Source: an uncultured Lachnospiraceae bacterium
GTDB taxonomy: Bacteria; Bacillota; Clostridia; Lachnospirales; Lachnospiraceae
Direction of reading: 5' to 3'
NCBI GenBank assembly: GCA_900315505.1
Contig: OMZG01000007.1
Span: 1 to 64,000 of the forward strand
Length of the DNA stretch: 64,000 bases
Positions within the stretch are counted from its first letter, which is position 1, and each line of letters begins with the position of its first letter. This document shows positions 35,448 through 44,579 of the stretch, in pieces. The position numbers and the translations under genes were made by a program. Under the pieces are notes generated by a model, which ran no database searches, was not told where the DNA came from, and was given only the letters and a program-made list of their open reading frames with translations.

Positions 35448-35574
35448 AAAATATAATGTATTTTATCGAATAACGGATTCACAAATCGAGGTAGCAAGGA
35501 TTTTATATGGCGCAAGCGACTATATGAAAGAGTTATTCGGAAAGAGTGAGTATGAACCGGATGATGAAGAATGA
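35419..35574 (+). pseudogene. C-terminal remnant of a RelE/ParE-type toxin
   Basis: The frame one off the antitoxin reads FTGIYFVVYKKYNVFYRITD and then VARILYGASDYMKELF, the last beta-strands and tail of a RelE/ParE fold (compare VYFIIREERKT and IIYAGRDQAKQM in the intact toxin at 51606). The first two thirds of the toxin are missing and no start with SD serves this frame. The toxin is inactive. Confidence 0.7.
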
Positions 35575-35619
35575 AAAAACGTTCATAACATCAAGGGATT
35601 GAGAAGACAGGATGAAGGT

Positions 35620-37920
35620 ATGACACCGCATAGTTCTATTGACAGTATACAGATACATAGACTTGCTGACCATGATGTATTGACGGTTGCGGGCTGGGCA
35701 TTTGATGAGAATGGAGAACCCGCAGAGCTGTCTCTTGAGCTGAATGGGGAGAAGACTGACTTCAGATATGATACAGTTGTCCGTCCTGACGTGGAACAGA
35801 GATTCATGCATCAGTCCTCTGGAATATACTATTCAGGATTCAGGGGAATATCTGAATATAACAGGCAGATACAGGGTATAAGACTGTATTCCGGTAAACG
35901 GATTATATTTTCCGGAACGGCAGATGAGATTGGGATTTCCGAGGAAAGCATCGTATATGACATTGAAGAGACCGGACAGGACAGAGACGGAAATGTTGAG
36001 ATCCGTGGATGGGTTCTGTCGCTTAATCATGCACAGATACATATTTCAGTAAATAATGATAGATCAGGACAGACAATACCGGCAGATATAAGAAAACTTC
36101 CTACAGGCCGGGAAAGTGACAGACAGGGATTTATCGTTATATATCGGAGAAGCAGGGGTGAGAAAGCAGTCATTCTTTTTTCATCAGACAGTGATAGGAA
36201 AATTGAGGTACCGGTCGCAAAAGCAGTATCCAGGGATTATAGAATGATCGGGCTCATAAAGAAGGTAAATCCCAGAAATATAAAAAAGTTCTTTAGCTAT
36301 TGCAGAAGGTTCGGCTTCTCTGAGACGGTAAAGATGACTTTTGCTTACAGAGACCGGATGGATTATGACAAATGGTTCAGAAGGAGACGGGCGACAGCGA
36401 AGACGCTGGAGGAGCAGAGACAGCATGGCTTCAACTATTCACCGACTATCAGTATTCTGATCCCGGCGTACAATACACCTGTGGATCTGCTGAAGAAGAC
36501 GATCGGTTCCGTGCAGGCACAGAGTTATGAGAACTGGCAGCTGTGCATAGCGTTTGCAGGAGATGATAATGCACCTGCGATCGAAGTACTTAAGAGATAT
36601 CAGGAGGATAAGCGGATCAAAGTCAGATTTCTCGATGTGAATCAGGGCATATCGGAGAATACGAACCGGGCCTTGGAACTGGCGGATGGCGATTATATCG
36701 CTCTTTTTGATCATGATGATCTGCTGGAGGCGGATGCGCTTTTTGAAATAGTAAAAGCTATAAATGAGAACCTGGATGCATTGGCTTTTTATACGGATGA
36801 GGATAAGTATGATCCAGAGAAGAAACGTTTTGTGGATCCGAATCTGAAGCCTGAATTTGATATAGATCTGCTCAGGAGCTGTAATTACATCACGCACTTT
36901 CTGGTGGTACGAAGTGACCTTATGGGAGAGCTCGGAGGGCTCAGAAAAGAGTATGACGGTGCACAGGATTATGATCTGATCCTTCGTATCGCTGAGAAAG
37001 CCGGAATGATACAGCACATTCCAAGGATTCTCTATCACTGGAGGATGATGGTGGGATCTACTGCCCTTGCTCCGGAAAGCAAGAATTATGCATATACATC
37101 AGGTGTGAAAGCACTGAATGATCATCTGAGGAGATGCGGTATAGCAGCAGAAGCGCAGATGCAGGAAAAGCCGAATTACGGACTGTACAATGTATATTAT
37201 GAGCCGGTGAGCGAGCCGCTCATATCCATTGTCTTCAATGGAAAAAATAATGCAGAGGCTCGCAGTAAGTGCATTGATTCGATACGGGAAAAGAATTCAT
37301 ACGACAATATCGAGTTTGCTGAAAATACAGATGAAGCAAAAGGAAGCCTTCTTCTTTTTCTTGATGAGAATACAGAGCTCATAAATCCGGATTCAATCAG
37401 GAACATGGCAGGCTTTTTTGAAAGGCAGGAGGTAGGAGTGGTCGGAGCAAAGCTGCTGTTTGAGGATGAAACTGTAGAGCATGCAGGGATAATAGTCGGG
37501 ATCGATGGCTTTGCAGAATATGCAAATAGAGGAATAGAGAGTACCCAGCCGGGATATATGATGCGGGCTCTGCTGAACTGTGACTATAGTGCTGTTTCGG
37601 GCGCCTGTCTGATGACGAGGAGAAGCCTGTATGAAGAACTTCATGGCTTCGATACAGAATATAGAGTCTGTGGAAAGGATATAGACTACTGCCTCAGGGT
37701 CAGACGAAAGGATCTGCTGGTGGTTTATAATGTTACGTCTTTGTGGTATCATTCAGTTCAGAAACTACGCAGGCAGAGAGCAGACTATGACACATGTATA
37801 CAGGCAGAGAAGGACATAGCGCTTTTTCAGGAGAGATTTGCAGCAGAACTTGCGGCCGGCGATCCATATTACAATCCAGGATTTGCGACCATAGGCAGAA
37901 CGTTCTGTCTTAATAAATAG
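35620..37920 (+). CDS. Multi-domain family 2 glycosyltransferase with two N-terminal beta-rich modules
   Basis: 766 aa from the ATG at 35620 (AGGA upstream); the TTG at 35599 has no spacing for an SD. Two tandem modules come first: about 15-100 (VAGWAFD, LNGEK, VVRPDV, GF) and about 120-200 (IRGWVLS, QGF). A full GT2 domain follows (about 275-520: ILIPAYNTP, FDHDD, TDEDKYD, GAQDYDLILRIAEK, YHWRM). The C-terminal third is a second GT2 domain whose nucleotide-binding half is collapsed; DENTEL replaces the usual NNDTE. It should build or modify the glycan backbone; the last domain may be structural. Confidence 0.85.
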   Translation: MTPHSSIDSIQIHRLADHDVLTVAGWAFDENGEPAELSLELNGEKTDFRYDTVVRPDVEQRFMHQSSGIYYSGFRGISEYNRQIQGIRLYSGKRIIFSGTADEIGISEESIVYDIEETGQDRDGNVEIRGWVLSLNHAQIHISVNNDRSGQTIPADIRKLPTGRESDRQGFIVIYRRSRGEKAVILFSSDSDRKIEVPVAKAVSRDYRMIGLIKKVNPRNIKKFFSYCRRFGFSETVKMTFAYRDRMDYDKWFRRRRATAKTLEEQRQHGFNYSPTISILIPAYNTPVDLLKKTIGSVQAQSYENWQLCIAFAGDDNAPAIEVLKRYQEDKRIKVRFLDVNQGISENTNRALELADGDYIALFDHDDLLEADALFEIVKAINENLDALAFYTDEDKYDPEKKRFVDPNLKPEFDIDLLRSCNYITHFLVVRSDLMGELGGLRKEYDGAQDYDLILRIAEKAGMIQHIPRILYHWRMMVGSTALAPESKNYAYTSGVKALNDHLRRCGIAAEAQMQEKPNYGLYNVYYEPVSEPLISIVFNGKNNAEARSKCIDSIREKNSYDNIEFAENTDEAKGSLLLFLDENTELINPDSIRNMAGFFERQEVGVVGAKLLFEDETVEHAGIIVGIDGFAEYANRGIESTQPGYMMRALLNCDYSAVSGACLMTRRSLYEELHGFDTEYRVCGKDIDYCLRVRRKDLLVVYNVTSLWYHSVQKLRRQRADYDTCIQAEKDIALFQERFAAELAAGDPYYNPGFATIGRTFCLNK

Positions 37921-37941
37921 AGATACAGGAAAAATATAATC

Positions 37942-39315
37942 ATGAAAATTTTTGACAAGAGAATACCTTTATACAAGCTGTATCCGTTCTGTGGGATGAT
38001 ACTGGGTCTTATATTCATGCTGATCTTACCAATCAGGACAGTACCAGATGAGACTTTTCATTTGAATCAGGCATATGAAGTATCAAATGTGCTTATGGGG
38101 ACACCGTCAGGAAACAATCCGATTCAGATGAGGGAAGATGAGGTGAATAATTATAATATTCCTTCTCATTATACAAGAGAGCAGTACATAGCTTACTGGG
38201 CAAGTCTTAATGATCCACTGAAGAGTGATGTCATGACGGGCTCATCTTCATTCAAGACGGGAGTGTCATATCCGTATTTTGCAGGGGGACTTGGAATTAC
38301 GCTTGGCAGGGTATTGAAGCTGGGTGCCGGAGCTACACTCTCTCTTGGGAGACTTTTTGATCTTATAGTATTTGTGGTCTGTGGGACGCTTACCCTGTGG
38401 CTGATGCCGTTCGCACAGGAGCTGATGTTTGTGCTGCTGCTTATGCCTATGACACTGCAGCAGAGCATGTCGTATTCATATGATATGTTTGTCTTTGCGG
38501 TGTCGTTTCTGTCCATATCTCTTTTCCTGAGAATCAATTACGATGAAAAGCAGCAGGCAAAGAACAAATATATAGATCTGGGCATTCTGACTGTTCTTGA
38601 TATTCTGCTGATTCCGATAAAGTCGCACGCATATATTTTTCTTATGTTCCTTCCGCTGTATTCGCTGGCTCATCTTTTTGCAGGAAAAAAGAAAGAAAAG
38701 ATATGGAAAATATTCTGGATTATCGTATGTGCTCTCGTACTAGTATGTATAATTGGCTGGGGTGTGATTGCAACGCATTCGGGGATTTATCCGGCACATC
38801 CCGCCAATCTTGGATATACTGATGAACCGGGATTTTCGGTGTCTTATGTTCTGCATCATCCGGGAAGGACGATTGTAGTGCTTCTGGCGACGCTGGTTCA
38901 GAGCGGAGAGGATCACTTTATATCGAATCTGATCGGATGCAATCTGGAAGATCTGACGCTGGTACTGCCGGGAAGCTTCAAGTTCATTTTCCTTATGATC
39001 ATACTTCTGTCGGCGGTTGCGTCGCCTGATTCTGAGATCGGACTCAGGAAGAGAACAAGGGTGACACTGTTCTGTATAGCAGCAGTAACGACTCTTTGTA
39101 TAGCCGTTGGTATGCTTGTAAGCTGGACTCCGCTTACGTCCCCACAGGTTCAGGGAATACAGGGTAGGTATTATATACCGATTATCTTCATGCTTCTTAT
39201 CCTGCTGAATAACAGAAGCGTCCGGATTTCAGATCAGCTGCATCACAGTGTAGTGCCGGCGGTTATCATAATGGATTTACTTGTACCGGCATATATATTT
39301 GCTACGGCAGGCTGA
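37942..39315 (+). CDS. DUF2142-family polytopic membrane protein
   Basis: 457 aa, about ten to twelve membrane helices. The PDETFHLNQAY motif after the first helix and SYSYDMFVFA are hallmarks of DUF2142, a family related to GT-C glycosyltransferases that use polyprenyl-linked sugars. The conserved acidic PDE pair lies in the first outer loop, as expected for the GT-C catalytic loop. Probably adds a lipid-linked sugar outside the membrane, served by the DPM1-like enzyme at 41505. Confidence 0.82.
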   Translation: MKIFDKRIPLYKLYPFCGMILGLIFMLILPIRTVPDETFHLNQAYEVSNVLMGTPSGNNPIQMREDEVNNYNIPSHYTREQYIAYWASLNDPLKSDVMTGSSSFKTGVSYPYFAGGLGITLGRVLKLGAGATLSLGRLFDLIVFVVCGTLTLWLMPFAQELMFVLLLMPMTLQQSMSYSYDMFVFAVSFLSISLFLRINYDEKQQAKNKYIDLGILTVLDILLIPIKSHAYIFLMFLPLYSLAHLFAGKKKEKIWKIFWIIVCALVLVCIIGWGVIATHSGIYPAHPANLGYTDEPGFSVSYVLHHPGRTIVVLLATLVQSGEDHFISNLIGCNLEDLTLVLPGSFKFIFLMIILLSAVASPDSEIGLRKRTRVTLFCIAAVTTLCIAVGMLVSWTPLTSPQVQGIQGRYYIPIIFMLLILLNNRSVRISDQLHHSVVPAVIIMDLLVPAYIFATAG

Positions 39316-39328
39316 CCGGGAGGGAATT

Positions 39329-40726
39329 GTGGACTTTTACGACATAAGTTTCCGTATCAGAAAAAAGATAAGCCGGTACTTCTCTTATAGGAAATACATA
39401 AAGAGTGAGAATAGAGAATCAGTAGAAAAAAGTGTCGTTCAGGAAATCCTGTTTTCAATAGTAGTACCTGTATACAGGACTCCCGAGAAATATCTGAAGG
39501 CAATGATTGATTCTGTAATGACACAGACCTATGGCAGATGGGAACTCGTGCTTGCAGATGCAGGCAGTGATGGGACAGGTAAGTCTGTGAATACTGATCA
39601 GGTCAAGGCATATAAGGATCCACGGATAAAATATTTTATCCTGAAGAGCAATGCCGGAATCTCTGCAAACACAAATGAAGCGATAAAGGCTGCATCCGGA
39701 GACTGGATCGTTTTTGCAGATCATGATGATACCCTTGCCTGCACCGCTTTACAGAGAATATATGAGGCGATACAGTCTCATCCTGAATGCGGATATATCT
39801 ATACCGACGAGGACAAGATAAGTGCATCGGGGCGCAGAAGATATGATCCGTATTTCAAGCCGGATTACAATCCGGATCTGTTGTGCGGAATGAACTATAT
39901 CTCACATCTGTCCGCTGTGAGGAGGACAGTGCTTGGTGAAGCAGGGCTCCTTGATCCGGAGATGGATGGTTCGCAGGATTATGACCTGACACTCAGATGT
40001 GTGGAAAAGCTTGGACCGGAGCAGATAGTTCATATTCCTGAAGTATTATATCACTGGCGGAGTGCAGCAGGCTCTACTGCGAAAGCTCAAGAGAACAAGC
40101 TGTACGCCTACGAAGCAGGGCGACGGGCAATACAGAATCATATTGACCGCCTGGGAATTCCCGGAGAAGTGGAAGAACTGCCACTGCATGGCAGGTACAG
40201 AATTCGCTATGAATGGAGCGGGAAGCCGATTGTCTCCGTGATCATAAGCGGTGAAGGCTCTGAAGCGGCCAGGAGCCGCATAAGGCAGAATACACAATAC
40301 GATAATTATGAAATACTGATGGAAGACAGTATAGATTCAGCACGTGGGGAATATATCATTTATTATGACAGCCATATAAATCCGGTGAATCCGACGTGGA
40401 TGACGGAGCTGCTTGATGTATGTCAGAGAAAAGATGTCGGTGCAGCCGGTGCAGAGATCATCGACAGGAAGAAAAGGATCTGGCATGCCGGCATCAGTGT
40501 GGATGAAGCAGGAAAAAAGGAATACAGATTCCGTGGATACCCCTGTGAGAACCCAGGATATATGGGAGAACTTCTGGTGTGCAGGGACTATGATGCTGTT
40601 TCAGAAAAGTGTATGATAGTACGAAGAGGCCTTGCAGGAAAAACGGCAGCAGCTATCATAAATGAAGGTTACAGAGTTGTATTTACACCTTTTGCAAAAG
40701 TGTATTACGAAGGAGAAGCCAGATGA
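39329..40726 (+). CDS. Family 2 glycosyltransferase with a degenerate second domain
   Basis: 465 aa from a GTG at 39329 with GGGAGGG upstream; longer frame overlaps the previous gene without an SD. Close paralogue of the gene at 35620 without its N-terminal modules. First GT2 domain complete (IVVPVYRTPEKYL, FADHDDTLA, YTDEDKI, GSQDYDLTLRCVEK, YHWRS). Second domain shortened, with YDSHINPVNP at the place of the NNDTE motif, so metal and nucleotide binding there is doubtful. Begins a chain of ATGA-coupled genes. Confidence 0.87.
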   Translation: MDFYDISFRIRKKISRYFSYRKYIKSENRESVEKSVVQEILFSIVVPVYRTPEKYLKAMIDSVMTQTYGRWELVLADAGSDGTGKSVNTDQVKAYKDPRIKYFILKSNAGISANTNEAIKAASGDWIVFADHDDTLACTALQRIYEAIQSHPECGYIYTDEDKISASGRRRYDPYFKPDYNPDLLCGMNYISHLSAVRRTVLGEAGLLDPEMDGSQDYDLTLRCVEKLGPEQIVHIPEVLYHWRSAAGSTAKAQENKLYAYEAGRRAIQNHIDRLGIPGEVEELPLHGRYRIRYEWSGKPIVSVIISGEGSEAARSRIRQNTQYDNYEILMEDSIDSARGEYIIYYDSHINPVNPTWMTELLDVCQRKDVGAAGAEIIDRKKRIWHAGISVDEAGKKEYRFRGYPCENPGYMGELLVCRDYDAVSEKCMIVRRGLAGKTAAAIINEGYRVVFTPFAKVYYEGEAR

Positions 40727-41508
40727 ATGAGCATACATTTGCTATCTGTGCATATAAGGACAGTCATTATCTGGAGGACTGCATCAGGTCTCTCGAGAAT
40801 CAGACTGTGAAAAGCAATATATATATTGCCACATCAACACCTGATGATTTCATACATGATATTGCCCGTAGACATGAGTTACCGGTCTATGTGAATAAAG
40901 GTGAGCATGGAATCACTCAGGACTGGAATTTTGCGCTGTCTATTGCGAAGACGGACATAGTTACGATAGCGCATCAGGATGATATCTATCTGCCTGATTA
41001 TACAGAAAATTGTCTGAAGTACAGTTCAGAAGCGAAGAAGCCGCTGATCTATTTTACAGATTATGCAGAACTGCGAAATGGAAATGTGTTTGCAGAAAAC
41101 CGGAATCTGAAGATAAAAAGATTTCTGCTAAAAGGACTTAAGGATAAAAAGAACTGGAGCAAAGCCAGTGTCAGACGGAGATCTCTGTCCCTGGGAGATG
41201 CCATATGCGCACCGTCTGTCACATTTTTTCTTAATAATCTTTCCCAACCTGTGTTCAATAATCATTTTGAAGCGAGTGAAGACTGGGAGGCATGGGAGAA
41301 GCTGTCAGGGCTGGATGGGGACTTTGTTTACAATCCACAGATTCAGATGTATCATAGGATACATGTAGAATCTACGACGACAAAAGTGCTTGGAGAAAAT
41401 CAAAGAACGGCAGAGACATATGAAATGTACAGGAAGTTCTGGCCGGCATGGATAGCACGGATTCTGACGAAGGCATATTCAGGAAGTGAGAAATCAAACC
41501 AGATATGA
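40723..41508 (+). CDS. Family 2 glycosyltransferase
   Basis: 261 aa, 4-base overlap upstream and downstream. GT2 features: FAICAYKDSHYLEDCIRSLENQTV at the N-terminus, GITQDWNFAL, the metal motif AHQDDIYLP, and APSVTFFLNNL, ASEDWEAWEKL at the acceptor side. Sugar specificity unknown. Confidence 0.85.
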   Translation: MNEHTFAICAYKDSHYLEDCIRSLENQTVKSNIYIATSTPDDFIHDIARRHELPVYVNKGEHGITQDWNFALSIAKTDIVTIAHQDDIYLPDYTENCLKYSSEAKKPLIYFTDYAELRNGNVFAENRNLKIKRFLLKGLKDKKNWSKASVRRRSLSLGDAICAPSVTFFLNNLSQPVFNNHFEASEDWEAWEKLSGLDGDFVYNPQIQMYHRIHVESTTTKVLGENQRTAETYEMYRKFWPAWIARILTKAYSGSEKSNQI

Positions 41509-42221
41509 AGCGACTTGTGATAATCCCGGCATATAATGAGGAGGGAGCCATTCTTGATACAGTGACAGATATCAGGAACAAGGCTCCTGAATTTGATGTG
41601 ATAGTTATCAATGACTGCTCGACAGATTCGACCAGAAAGATACTTGAAGATAATGCTATCGCTCATATTAATCTGCCAATGAATCTGGGTATTGGCGGAG
41701 CGGTACAGACTGGGTATATCTATGCGGAGAAACACGGATATGACGTGGCAGTGCAGATGGATGGAGATGGACAGCACGATGCATCGTATCTGAATGACAT
41801 GCTTGCCGTAATGAAACAAAAAAAGGCAGACATGGTCATTGGTTCCAGATTTATAGAGAATAAGGGGTTTCAGTCCAGCAGTCTGCGCAGAGTCGGTATA
41901 AATTTTTTTACGGGATGGATAAGGGAACTCACACATCAGACTATCACAGATCCTACTTCAGGAATGAGGATGGTAAACCGGCGGATCATAGAACTTTTTG
42001 CAGAGGATTATCCCAAGGACTATCCTGAACCGGAGACAGTTGTGACTATTCTGAAAAATGGATACAGTATATCAGAAGTACCTGTTGTTATGAAAGCGAG
42101 AACTTCAGGCGAATCGTCTATTTCTATGAGAAAATCTGTATATTATATGTTCAAGGTATCAATAGCCTGTCTTATGGCAGCATGGTCAGCTGATGTGGTC
42201 AAGAAAGCAGGAAAGAAATGA
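41505..42221 (+). CDS. Polyprenyl-phosphate glycosyltransferase (DPM1-like GT2)
   Basis: 238 aa. PAYNEEGAILDTV, INDCSTDSTRKIL, LGIGGAVQTGYIYA and QMDGDGQHD are signatures of dolichol-phosphate-mannose-synthase-like enzymes; GSRFIENKGF follows. No C-terminal membrane pair, so it is the soluble form. It would charge undecaprenyl phosphate with one sugar for a GT-C enzyme such as the DUF2142 protein. It commonly sits beside DUF2304, as here. Confidence 0.92.
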   Translation: MKRLVIIPAYNEEGAILDTVTDIRNKAPEFDVIVINDCSTDSTRKILEDNAIAHINLPMNLGIGGAVQTGYIYAEKHGYDVAVQMDGDGQHDASYLNDMLAVMKQKKADMVIGSRFIENKGFQSSSLRRVGINFFTGWIRELTHQTITDPTSGMRMVNRRIIELFAEDYPKDYPEPETVVTILKNGYSISEVPVVMKARTSGESSISMRKSVYYMFKVSIACLMAAWSADVVKKAGKK

Positions 42222-42574
42222 ATATCAGATTACAGTTGGTTGTTGCCGTTATAATTATTCTGGCGATGGTATACATTTCCAATAAAGTGAGAAAAAAACA
42301 GGCAGAGCTGAAATATACCCTGATATGGTATGCTCTGGGAGTAGTATATCTTCTGTTTGATCTGATCCCACCATTGCAGACAGCAGTGTGTAATCTCCTG
42401 GGAATTACAGTTCCGATAAATATGCTCATTTTTCTCGCAATCGGCCTGATCCTGCTTATAGTATTCCAGCAGATGATTATCATATCTGCACAGACAAAAA
42501 GGATCACGCGGCTTACGCAGGAGGTAGGACTACTTAGTGCAGAGATAGATGAGCTGAAAAAGGATGGTAAATGA
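42218..42574 (+). CDS. DUF2304-family membrane protein
   Basis: 118 aa, three membrane helices (about 4-20, 32-50, 64-85) and a charged helical C-terminus (QTKRITRLTQEVGLLSAEIDELKK). Matches the DUF2304 family, which almost always follows a DPM1-like GT2 and probably anchors it or flips its product. Overlaps both neighbours by 4 bases. Confidence 0.85.
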   Translation: MNIRLQLVVAVIIILAMVYISNKVRKKQAELKYTLIWYALGVVYLLFDLIPPLQTAVCNLLGITVPINMLIFLAIGLILLIVFQQMIIISAQTKRITRLTQEVGLLSAEIDELKKDGK

Positions 42575-43773
42575 AAAAAGACATCGCCTGGAATACTTTT
42601 GGAAATATTTTTTATGGATTCTGCACATGGGTCATCTCGATTATAGTCGTACGGATGGGATCATTTACTGATGCAGGGTATCTGTCGATAGCGATGTCGA
42701 CGGCGAGTACGTGGTCGGCAGTGGCTCTTTTTGCAATGAGGAACTATCAGATCACGGATGTGGAGCATGAGTACACGGATAGCCAGTATGTGTCGAGCCG
42801 CGTGATCTCGTGTATCGCAGCGTATGTTATTCTTGTATTCGCTGCCTTTATGAGCGGATCGGTGTATCAGGCGCTCTGCATCATAGCCTTCATGCCGGTC
42901 AGGCTGTCAGAGGCATATTCCGATGTCTTCCACGGGATCGATCAGATGAATGACAGGTATGACCTGATAGGAAAGTCATTCGTATTCAGAGGACTTGCGA
43001 CGCTGCTGATCTTCATAGTGGGCTTCAGGCTTTCGGACAATCTCCTGCTTATGCTCCTGATAATAGCCATTGTCGATTTCGCGATTTCGATTATCTGGGA
43101 CTATGGGAAAACATCCGGAATCACAACCATCAGACTGCATCTGAAGGACTCACATATATTTAGATTATTTTTAACTTGTCTGCCGCTGATGCTCTATACC
43201 CTGTTTTTCAACCTGATAAATAACATGGCCCGGACCATCCTCCAGCAGATGAAGGGCACTGAGCTTCAGGGAATATATTCGTCAATCTCGAATCCGGTGC
43301 TCGTGGTCCAGGTCATGGCGACAACGGTATTTGCAGTATTCCTGCCAGGACTTGCGCACATGCTTGAAGAGAAGGACTATGGCGGATTCAGGAAAAGGCT
43401 GCTGCAGATCTTCGCAGCGTATGCAGGCCTGTCGGCCCTCGTGATCATTCTCGCACAGTTACTGGGAAAATGGGTTCTGGTCCTGCTCCTGGGTGATGAG
43501 ATACTGGCACATTACGATATTTTCATGCCGGTGATCATAGTCACTCTTCTGAACGGCTTCGTGTCTGTGATGCAGGCAGTGCTCGTGGCGCTTCGCAGAC
43601 AGTGGACTCTTTCCATCGGGATGGCAGCAGTTTTTGCGGTATTTATGTGCATCGTACATCCGGGAATTTCGCACTGGGGAGTCAACGGAACCAGCTACGT
43701 GCAGAGCATAGTCTATGTAATCTACATCATTTTCGCACTGATCGTCACAGCGATAAGTGCGCGCAAATCTTGA
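42571..43773 (+). CDS. Wzx-like polysaccharide flippase
   Basis: 400 aa, about eleven to twelve membrane helices with MOP-superfamily spacing, starting WNTFGNIFYGFCTWVISIIVVRMG. Probably flips undecaprenyl-linked oligosaccharide. Shorter than the usual 420-480 aa. Base composition returns to the GC-richer style of the flanking chromosome. Last gene of the locus. Confidence 0.82.
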   Translation: MKKDIAWNTFGNIFYGFCTWVISIIVVRMGSFTDAGYLSIAMSTASTWSAVALFAMRNYQITDVEHEYTDSQYVSSRVISCIAAYVILVFAAFMSGSVYQALCIIAFMPVRLSEAYSDVFHGIDQMNDRYDLIGKSFVFRGLATLLIFIVGFRLSDNLLLMLLIIAIVDFAISIIWDYGKTSGITTIRLHLKDSHIFRLFLTCLPLMLYTLFFNLINNMARTILQQMKGTELQGIYSSISNPVLVVQVMATTVFAVFLPGLAHMLEEKDYGGFRKRLLQIFAAYAGLSALVIILAQLLGKWVLVLLLGDEILAHYDIFMPVIIVTLLNGFVSVMQAVLVALRRQWTLSIGMAAVFAVFMCIVHPGISHWGVNGTSYVQSIVYVIYIIFALIVTAISARKS

Positions 43774-43798
43774 CAAGCGGTGATTTTTCTCATAATAT
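43770..43798 (+). promoter_or_regulatory. Promoter of the amidase gene
   Basis: TTGACA (43770-43775), 17-base spacer, TAATAT (43793-43798). The -35 begins within the flippase stop codon TGA. Confidence 0.6.
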
Positions 43799-43821
43799 AG
43801 ACGGGTTAAGGAGAAAATACA

Positions 43822-44553
43822 ATGAATAAGAAAATACTAAGGGCTGCAGCGCTTTCACTGGCGCTGTGCCTGATATTCGGGGCGGTTGCAGTCCCCGCTT
43901 ATGCGGCAAAGAAAAAGAGGGACAGAAGTGAGATAACAATAGGCATCGATCCTGGCCATCAGAGCAAGGCGGATACCTCCAAGGAGCCCGACGGCCCTGG
44001 AAGCAGCACGAAGAAGTACAAGGTGACCGGCGGTACGAGCGGTAAGTACTCGCATCTGGCTGAGTACAAGCTGACGCTTCAGGTCGCAAAGAAGCTGAAG
44101 AAGGAGCTGGAGTCGCGCGGCTACAAGGTAGTGATGACACGCACGAAGAACGACGTGAATATTTCGAACAGCAAGCGCGCAAAGAAGCTTAACAAGAAGT
44201 GCGACATTGCGATCAGGCTTCACGCTGACGGAGCTGCATCATCGACCGCTCATGGTGCTTCAATGCAGTGCTCATCGAAGAAGAATAAGTATATCAGCAA
44301 GCTGTATTCCAGGTGCAATAAGCTGTCGCAGAAGGTTCTCGATGCCTATTGTAAGGAGACCGGCATGAAGAACCGTGGCATTGCATACAGAGACGACCTG
44401 ACAGGCACGAATTTTTCAACCATTCCGGTGACACTCATCGAGATGGGATTCATGTCGAATAAGTCAGATGATACCTATATGGCGAAGCCAAAGAACCAGA
44501 CGAAGATGGCAAAGGGCATAGCTGACGGTATAGATGATTATTTTGGTTTTTAA
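43822..44553 (+). CDS. Secreted N-acetylmuramoyl-L-alanine amidase (Amidase_3)
   Basis: 243 aa. Signal peptide (LRAAALSLALCLIFGAVAVPAYA) with AYA cleavage. Zinc ligands and catalytic Glu: His in GIDPGHQ, Glu in AEYKLTLQVA, His in AIRLHADG and Glu in LIEMGFMSN. No cell-wall-binding repeats. A lysine-rich mature N-terminus and surface may hold it on anionic wall polymers. It cleaves the bond between MurNAc and the stem peptide. Confidence 0.94.
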   Translation: MNKKILRAAALSLALCLIFGAVAVPAYAAKKKRDRSEITIGIDPGHQSKADTSKEPDGPGSSTKKYKVTGGTSGKYSHLAEYKLTLQVAKKLKKELESRGYKVVMTRTKNDVNISNSKRAKKLNKKCDIAIRLHADGAASSTAHGASMQCSSKKNKYISKLYSRCNKLSQKVLDAYCKETGMKNRGIAYRDDLTGTNFSTIPVTLIEMGFMSNKSDDTYMAKPKNQTKMAKGIADGIDDYFGF

Positions 44554-44579
44554 TCTTTTTATAAGAAAGTGAGGAAATA

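Noticed and set aside
36439-37038. 199-codon antisense frame over the multi-domain glycosyltransferase
   Set aside because: Ile-rich shadow translation without SD or motif.
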